A stretch of 26,694 bases of DNA from SIG607 sp045592625 (GTDB lineage: Bacteria; Bacillota; Clostridia; Oscillospirales; Acutalibacteraceae): contig JAZNVC010000005.1 in assembly GCA_045592625.1 (NCBI GenBank), positions 1 to 26,694 of the forward strand, in the 5' to 3' direction. The notes under the pieces were generated by a model. It had not been told where the DNA came from, did no database searches, and saw only the letters and a list, made by a program, of their open reading frames with translations. Shown piece after piece: positions 22,500 to 26,694 of this stretch. The position numbers were made by a program, and so were the translations under genes. The first letter of the stretch is position 1. Each line of letters starts with the position of its first letter.

Positions 22500-22787
22500 A
22501 TGAAGGACTTATCTATTGCTTTTCTCTTGGATGTTTATGGAGAGTTACTAACCGATAGACAACAAAGGATAGCCAGGGATTATTTTTATGACGACCTTTC
22601 TTTGTCTGAAATTTCGGAAAACGAAAATATTTCAAGACAGGGTGCTCACGAAATTATTAAACGTACCGAACAATTATTGTTATTCTACGAAGAAAAACTT
22701 CATTACTCTAAAACAGTTTATGATTTAAAAGAAGCGGCAACTAAAAATGATGTTGAATCAATTTACAAAATAATAGAAAACTTGTGA
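22500..22787 (+). CDS. ylxM: SRP-associated helix-turn-helix protein YlxM (UPF0122)
   Basis: This small protein is linked to the signal recognition particle and encoded next to ffh in most Firmicutes. The ATG at 22500 follows AGAGGTG; the TTG at 22476 is inside the hairpin. The 95-residue product carries an HTH of sigma region-4 type: LTDRQQRIARDYFYDDLSLSEISENENISRQGAHEIIKRTE, followed by a helical tail. In streptococci YlxM binds Ffh and stimulates its GTPase; DNA binding is assumed from the fold. It is followed after 13 bases by ffh. The 95-residue size is near the usual 105-115. Confidence 0.93.
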   Translation: MKDLSIAFLLDVYGELLTDRQQRIARDYFYDDLSLSEISENENISRQGAHEIIKRTEQLLLFYEEKLHYSKTVYDLKEAATKNDVESIYKIIENL

Positions 22788-22800
22788 TGGTGGTGAAAAA

Positions 22801-24156
22801 ATGGCTTTTGACAGTCTTGGAGATAAGTTAGCTAAGGTGTTCAAAAATTTACGTTCAAAAGGTAAACTTTCTCAGGCAGATGTTAAACAGGCTATGCGTG
22901 ATGTACGCCTTGCTTTGCTTGAAGCTGACGTTAACTATAAGGTAGCAAAAGATTTTACGAACGGTGTGGCCGAAAGATGTATCGGTGAAAATGTTATTGA
23001 ATCACTTACTGCTCCTCAAATGGTTGTCAAAATTGTTCGCGATGAGTTGACTAAGCTTATGGGAAGCGAACAAAAACGCCTTAATACATCATCTAAAATT
23101 CCTACAGTTATTATGATGTGCGGTTTACAGGGTGCAGGTAAAACCACTCATTGTGCTAAACTTGCGGCATTTTTAAAATCTCAAGGTCACAGACCCTTAC
23201 TTGTAGGATGCGATATTTACCGACCTGCTGCTATTGAACAGTTAAAGGTTGTAGGTGCATCTGTTAACGTTCCCGTATTTGAAAAAGGAACTCAAAAGCC
23301 TGAAAAAACCGCACAAGAGGCTGTTCGCCATGCAAGAGATTACGGTAATGATTTCTTGATTATTGATACTGCTGGTCGTTTGCATATTGACACCGAACTT
23401 ATGGATGAGCTTAAGCGAATAACCAAGGCGGTTGATGTTCATAATATTCTTCTTGTTATTGACTCTATGGTAGGTCAGGACGCAGTAAATGTTGCTAAAG
23501 CATTTAATGACATACTTGAGATCACAGGTGTAATTCTTACAAAGCTCGACGGTGATACCCGTGGCGGTGCGGCTCTATCTGTTAAAGCGGTAACAGGTAA
23601 ACCCATACTTTTTGCCGGTGTAGGTGAAAAATTAGATGCTCTTGAAGAGTTCCATCCCGATAGAATGGCTTCACGAATTCTTGGTATGGGTGATGTCCTT
23701 TCTTTGATCGAAAAGGTTGAGAATGAGATTGACATAAAGCAGGCTGAAGAAACTGCCCGTCGTTTAGAAGAGAATAAATTCGATATGAACGACCTACTTG
23801 CTCAGTTCCAACAGATAAAAAAAATGGGTTCTGTTAAAAATATTCTATCAATGCTTCCCGGTATGGACAGACAGTTAAAAGATGTTGATATTGATGACAG
23901 AGCTATGCTTAGAATAGAAGCAATTATCACATCTATGACTAAAAAAGAACGTGCTAAGCCCGATATTATAAACGGGTCCCGCAGAAAAAGAATTGCAGCT
24001 GGTGCGGGTGTGAAGGTTGAAGATGTTAATCGCCTTATGGCACAGTACGTTCAAATGAAAAAAATGTTTAAACAAATGAATTCTAAGGGCGGCAAAAGAA
24101 AATTTGCAAGAGGCGGTTTTCCAGGTATGCCCCCCGGTGGTTTTCCGGGTATGTAA
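22801..24156 (+). CDS. ffh: Signal recognition particle protein Ffh (SRP54)
   Basis: This GTPase binds signal sequences on nascent chains and pairs with FtsY and the SRP RNA at the membrane. The N domain (1-90, ALLEADVNYKVAKDF) is followed by the G domain with G1 GLQGAGKTTHCAKLA, CDIYRPAAIEQL, IIDTAGRLH and TKLDGDTRGGAALS. The C-terminal M domain (about 300-451) is methionine-rich, with MDRQLKDVDID, SRRKRIAAGAG for RNA binding, VNRLMAQYVQMKKMFKQM, and a flexible GGFPGMPPGGFPGM end. The 451-residue length is normal. GGTGG lies seven bases before the ATG. Translationally grouped with ylxM and rpsP. Confidence 0.98.
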   Translation: MAFDSLGDKLAKVFKNLRSKGKLSQADVKQAMRDVRLALLEADVNYKVAKDFTNGVAERCIGENVIESLTAPQMVVKIVRDELTKLMGSEQKRLNTSSKIPTVIMMCGLQGAGKTTHCAKLAAFLKSQGHRPLLVGCDIYRPAAIEQLKVVGASVNVPVFEKGTQKPEKTAQEAVRHARDYGNDFLIIDTAGRLHIDTELMDELKRITKAVDVHNILLVIDSMVGQDAVNVAKAFNDILEITGVILTKLDGDTRGGAALSVKAVTGKPILFAGVGEKLDALEEFHPDRMASRILGMGDVLSLIEKVENEIDIKQAEETARRLEENKFDMNDLLAQFQQIKKMGSVKNILSMLPGMDRQLKDVDIDDRAMLRIEAIITSMTKKERAKPDIINGSRRKRIAAGAGVKVEDVNRLMAQYVQMKKMFKQMNSKGGKRKFARGGFPGMPPGGFPGM

Positions 24157-24210
24157 TGCTTTAAAAAGTTTATGCTTTTTAAATATTAATTATTATGTGG
24201 AGGTGTAATT

Positions 24211-24453
24211 ATGGCAGTAAAAATCAGACTTCGTCGTTTAGGTGCAAAAAAAGCTCCTTTCTACCGTGTTGTAGTTGCTGATTCTCGTTATTCCAGAAAT
24301 GGTCGTTTTATCGAAGAAATCGGTTATTTTGATCCTACTAAGGATCCTGCAATCGTTAACATTGATGGCGAGAAGGCTAAACAGTGGATCGCTAACGGTG
24401 CTCAGCCTACCGATACTGTAAAGGCTCTTCTTAAGAAAAACGGTGTACTTTAA
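24211..24453 (+). CDS. rpsP: 30S ribosomal protein S16
   Basis: This 80-residue structural protein of the small subunit has the canonical start MAVKIRLRRLGAKKAPFYRVVVADSR and the IEEIGYFDP and WIANGAQPTDTVKALLKK segments. TGGAGGTG lies seven bases before the ATG. An AT-rich weak hairpin at 24160-24183 (9-bp stem, no T-run) separates it from ffh. Stop is followed after 21 bases by khpA. The ffh-rpsP-khpA-rimM-trmD order is the conserved Firmicutes arrangement. Confidence 0.98.
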   Translation: MAVKIRLRRLGAKKAPFYRVVVADSRYSRNGRFIEEIGYFDPTKDPAIVNIDGEKAKQWIANGAQPTDTVKALLKKNGVL

Positions 24454-24474
24454 TTATCGTAGGAGTATATACTT

Positions 24475-24708
24475 ATGAAAGAACTTCTTATTGCTATTAC
24501 TTCCGGACTTGTTGAAAAGCCCAAAGAAATTACCGTTGAAGTTGATGAAATCAATGAAGATGGTGTTATTGTGTATCATCTCCATGTTGCTGAAGGTGAT
24601 ATGGGCAGAGTTATAGGAAAACAGGGAAGAATCGCTAAGGCGATTCGTACTGTTATGCGTGCTGCCGCCAACCGCGATAACCAGAAAATAATGGTTGAAA
24701 TCGACTAA
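24475..24708 (+). CDS. khpA: KH-domain RNA-binding protein KhpA (YlqC)
   Basis: This small KH-domain protein (77 residues) is thought to act with KhpB (EloR/Jag) in post-transcriptional and cell-division control. The N-terminal half is LIAITSGLVEKPKEITVEVDEI, and the KH motif is GRVIGKQGRIAKAIRTVMRAAA, with the GxxG loop GKQG, followed by a short C-terminal strand IMVEID. TAGGAG precedes the ATG by nine bases. It is followed by a hairpin that probably reduces read-through into rimM. Confidence 0.95.
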   Translation: MKELLIAITSGLVEKPKEITVEVDEINEDGVIVYHLHVAEGDMGRVIGKQGRIAKAIRTVMRAAANRDNQKIMVEID

Positions 24709-24715
24709 TAGAAAA

Positions 24716-24744
24716 ACCCCCATAAAATATGGGGGTATTCTTTT
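24716..24744 (+). terminator. Internal terminator/attenuator between khpA and rimM
   Basis: A 9-bp stem ACCCCCATA/TATGGGGGT (24716-24724 with 24728-24736) with an AAA loop is followed by ATTCTTTT. It is an imperfect T-run, so partial termination is likely. Confidence 0.75.
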
Positions 24745-24760
24745 AATTTCGGAGTTATGT

Positions 24761-25276
24761 ATGAAAAAGACTTTTTTGAAAACAGGGAAAATAGTAGGTA
24801 GCCACGGCATAAAAGGTATGGTAAGGGTAGAATGTTGGTGTAATTCTCCCGAATTTTTATGTCAATTTAAAAGGCTGTTTACTGCACCTGATATAGAATC
24901 GGTTTTAAAGGTAAATAAGGCTTCTGTGCATAAAAATATTGCCCTTTTAAAGTTTAAGGGTATTGATACAATTGAGCAGGCTGAAGAAATGCGTGGAAAC
25001 TTGTTATATATATTTAGAGATGATGCTCAGCTTAGAGACGGTCAATATTTTATAGATGAAATAATAGGCTGTAAAATATATGATGGTGAAACCAATGAAT
25101 ATTATGGTTTGCTGGACGACGTTACTAATACGGGAGCTAATGATATTTGGCAAATAAAAAACGGTGATAAAGAATATTTATTTCCCGGTGTCCCTCATTT
25201 TGTCAAAAGTATTGATATAAATAAAGAGGTTATATATATTCTGCCTCCAAAGGGGATATTTGATAATGAAGATTGA
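24761..25276 (+). CDS. rimM: 16S rRNA processing protein RimM
   Basis: This assembly factor of the 30S head binds S19. The start is the ATG at 24761 (MKKTFLKTGKIVGSHGIKGMVRV), six bases after CGGAG; the frame extends upstream to 24695 across the terminator, which is not part of the gene. The N-terminal domain carries GKIVGSHGIKG and LKFKGIDTIEQAEEMRG, and the PRC-barrel C-terminal half carries DEIIGCKIYD, GANDIWQIKNG and LFPGVPHFVKSID. The 171-residue length is normal. It overlaps the trmD start by 11 bases. Confidence 0.95.
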   Translation: MKKTFLKTGKIVGSHGIKGMVRVECWCNSPEFLCQFKRLFTAPDIESVLKVNKASVHKNIALLKFKGIDTIEQAEEMRGNLLYIFRDDAQLRDGQYFIDEIIGCKIYDGETNEYYGLLDDVTNTGANDIWQIKNGDKEYLFPGVPHFVKSIDINKEVIYILPPKGIFDNED

Positions 25277-26003
25277 TATTATGACGTTGTTTCCCGAAAT
25301 GTGTGAAACAGTTCTGGATACGAGTATTATCGGCAGAGCAAGAAAAGCAGACAAAATTGAACTTTCCTGTGTGAATATTCGTGATTTCGCTAATAATAAA
25401 CATAATAAAGTTGATGATGCTCCTTTTGGCGGTGGTATGGGTATGGTTATGGCTGCCGAACCAATATATAACTGTTATAAATCTCTATTCAAAGATGAAA
25501 ATAAGCCGTATCTCATTTATATGTCGCCAAAGGGAAATACCTTTAATCAAAAAAAAGCATTAGAGCTCTCTCAAAAGGAACATATTGTTTTTCTTTGCGG
25601 CCATTATGAAGGAATCGATCAGCGGGTTATAGATGAAATTGTAGATGAGGAAATTTCTATAGGCGATTACGTTCTGACGGGAGGCGAGATTCCCGCACTG
25701 GTTTGTGCCGATGCTATTTGCAGAATGCTTCCCGGAGTTTTATCCGATGAAATATGCTTTATGGAAGAAAGTCATTTTGCAGGACTGCTTGAGTATCCTC
25801 AATATACACGCCCTGCCGAGTGGAATGGTAGGGAAGTACCTTCGGTTTTATTGTCGGGTAATCATGCCGAGATTTCAAAATGGCGAAAAGAAAGAGCTAT
25901 AGAAATCACGTACGATAGAAGGCCGGATATACTGGAGTTTGCAAACCTTGATAAAAAAGAGAAAAAATTTCTTGTGGATTATATCAATTCAAAGAAAGAT
26001 TAA
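25266..26003 (+). CDS. trmD: tRNA (guanine-N1)-methyltransferase TrmD
   Basis: This enzyme adds the m1G37 methyl group next to the anticodon of tRNAs that read CNN codons, which prevents frameshifting; the tRNA-Pro(GGG) at 26527 is a typical substrate class. The ATG at 25266 follows AAAGGGGA; the TTG at 25260 is less likely. The SPOUT knot is seen in IYMSPKG, LCGHYEGIDQRVIDEIVDEEISIGDYVLTGGEIPALV, and the C-terminal domain has HFAGLLEYPQYTRPAEWNG and VPSVLLSGNH. The 245-residue length is normal. rplS, often directly after trmD, is not present in the 160 bases that follow. Confidence 0.97.
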   Translation: MKIDIMTLFPEMCETVLDTSIIGRARKADKIELSCVNIRDFANNKHNKVDDAPFGGGMGMVMAAEPIYNCYKSLFKDENKPYLIYMSPKGNTFNQKKALELSQKEHIVFLCGHYEGIDQRVIDEIVDEEISIGDYVLTGGEIPALVCADAICRMLPGVLSDEICFMEESHFAGLLEYPQYTRPAEWNGREVPSVLLSGNHAEISKWRKERAIEITYDRRPDILEFANLDKKEKKFLVDYINSKKD

Positions 26004-26103
26004 ATTAAATGGGTTTAAATTGTATTTTGGAGTAAAATTGCATAAATAACGATACATATTTTTTTCTCAGTTTGTTAAAAAAATGGAAGTTGTGAAACAA
26101 TTA

Positions 26104-26131
26104 TTGACTATTGAATAAAATGTGTTATAAT
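26104..26131 (+). promoter_or_regulatory. Sigma-A promoter of the HPr gene
   Basis: TTGACT (26104-26109), a 16-nt spacer and TATAAT (26126-26131) lie 36 nt before the start codon. The 100 bases upstream, after trmD, hold no gene that I can see. Confidence 0.75.
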
Positions 26132-26167
26132 AACTTAAACAATTTATAAAAATAAGGAGATATAACT

Positions 26168-26431
26168 ATGTGCGTTAAAGACGTTGTAATTCAGAATCAA
26201 GTAGGCCTTCATGCCCGTCCCGCTACTTTCTTTATTCAGAAAGCTAACGAATTCAGATCTTCTATTTGGGTAGAAAAGGACGAGCGTCGTGTTAATGCAA
26301 AAAGTCTTCTCGGTGTTTTGTCCCTCGGTATTGTAGGTGGAACTACCATTAAAATTATTGCTGACGGTACTGATGAAAAAGATGCCCTTGATGCTCTTAT
26401 TTCTCTTGTGGAGTCAGGCTTTATTGAATAA
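26168..26431 (+). CDS. ptsH: HPr phosphocarrier protein (PTS)
   Basis: This is the phosphate carrier between Enzyme I and sugar-specific Enzymes II, and a regulator in Firmicutes when phosphorylated on serine. The 87-residue protein has the active-site His15 in VGLHARPATFF, and Ser46 in NAKSLLGVLSLG, the HPrK/P target used for catabolite control with CcpA. As both residues are present it is HPr rather than Crh. AAGGAG is eight bases before the ATG. It is a single-gene unit here, with its own promoter and a strong terminator; ptsI is not beside it, a common layout in Clostridia. Confidence 0.94.
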   Translation: MCVKDVVIQNQVGLHARPATFFIQKANEFRSSIWVEKDERRVNAKSLLGVLSLGIVGGTTIKIIADGTDEKDALDALISLVESGFIE

Positions 26432-26441
26432 TTTCGGCTTT

Positions 26442-26474
26442 AAAGACCGATGAAAATTTCATCGGTCTTTTTTT
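26442..26474 (+). terminator. Terminator of the HPr gene
   Basis: A 13-bp stem (26442-26454 with 26458-26470) with a 3-nt loop AAT and T-run to 26474. Confidence 0.92.
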
Positions 26475-26484
26475 AAAAAAACTC

Positions 26485-26513
26485 TTGCATTTATAATAAG
26501 AGTGTGATATAAT
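26485..26513 (+). promoter_or_regulatory. Sigma-A promoter of tRNA-Pro
   Basis: TTGCAT (26485-26490), a 17-nt spacer and TATAAT (26508-26513) lie 13 nt before the mature tRNA. Confidence 0.75.
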
Positions 26514-26526
26514 CCCATAGTAACAT

Positions 26527-26604
26527 CCGGGTGTGGCGCAGTTTTGGTAGCGCGCTTGAATGGGGTTCAAGAGGCCGCAGGTTCAACTCCTGTCACTCGG
26601 ACCA
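26527..26604 (+). tRNA. tRNA-Pro (anticodon GGG)
   Basis: The acceptor CCGGGTG/CACTCGG (7 bp, one G-U) is followed by A and an encoded CCA. The D-arm is GCGC/GCGC, the anticodon arm is CTTGA/TCAAG with loop ATGGGGT (anticodon GGG at 34-36, G at 37), and the T-arm is GCAGG/CCTGT with loop TTCAACT. GGG reads CCC and CCU. G37 is the target of TrmD, encoded just upstream. Confidence 0.95.
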
Positions 26605-26613
26605 AAAAAGCAC

Positions 26614-26645
26614 GATGGTTTTGATACAAAACCATCTTTCTTTTT
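26614..26645 (+). terminator. Terminator of tRNA-Pro
   Basis: A 10-bp stem GATGGTTTTG/CAAAACCATC (26614-26623 with 26627-26636) with loop ATA is followed by TTTCTTTTT. No gene is seen in the last 50 bases of the window. Confidence 0.88.
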
Positions 26646-26694
26646 CTATATTGATTGATATTTACACAGCAATTTGATACAATCTATTTGACAA

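Noticed and set aside
24160..24183. Terminator between ffh and rpsP
   Set aside because: The stem is only A/T apart from one G-C pair and no T-run follows it; read-through into rpsP is expected.

Overview
The window is low-GC, gene-dense chromosomal DNA from a spore-forming member of the Firmicutes, most likely a gut or rumen clostridium of the Oscillospiraceae type. The main reasons are a spoIIGA-sigE pair, a sigma-H-like factor, a cysteine-rich protein of clostridial sporulation type, a THF riboswitch in front of folT-folC, strong AGGAGG-type ribosome binding sites and many sigma-A promoters with 16-17 bp spacing. No CRISPR array, rRNA or insertion sequence is visible. Almost everything is ordinary core chromosome; the left 2.3 kb is the only clearly accessory part.

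Layout. 1-2380: probable end of a mobile element lying against the 3' end of ssrA. It holds the tail of a large phage/ICE-type protein (HEXXH zinc-peptidase motif plus MuF-C-like domain), two kinds of non-coding repeat, and an unrecognised 158-residue gene on the minus strand. 2382-3192: tmRNA and smpB (minus strand). 3431-5737: polar amino-acid ABC transporter operon (lipoprotein, permease, ATPase) behind a palindromic operator-like site. 5873-9189: an antitoxin-less MazF/EndoA, then lon-engB on the other strand. 9297-11281: NSS-family sodium symporter and rpe. 11276-12395: a MecA-like adaptor reduced to its C-terminal half, and a 20-cysteine protein, both minus strand.

12487-14512: THF riboswitch, folT, folC. 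14585-15618: sigma-H-like factor, a structured tRNA-like leader, and a double zinc-ribbon protein. 15772-19187: two-component system (OmpR-type regulator, HAMP sensor kinase) co-transcribed with a membrane-anchored HtrA protease. 19239-20805: spoIIGA-sigE with an unusually spaced promoter that recalls the B. subtilis spoIIG promoter. 20844-22337: orphan OppA-type lipoprotein. 22430-26003: SRP/translation operon ylxM-ffh-rpsP-khpA-rimM-trmD, without rplS. 26104-26431: HPr. 26527-26604: tRNA-Pro(GGG).

Themes: protein quality control (tmRNA-SmpB, Lon, HtrA, MecA-like), folate uptake and retention, entry into sporulation (sigma-H, SpoIIGA, pro-sigma-E) and the ribosome/SRP housekeeping block. The most unusual items are the tRNA-like leader before the zinc-ribbon gene, the truncated MecA-like adaptor, the 21-bp-spaced spoIIG promoter, and the repeat-laden mobile-element end at ssrA. 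No stretch over 300 bases lacks a gene.
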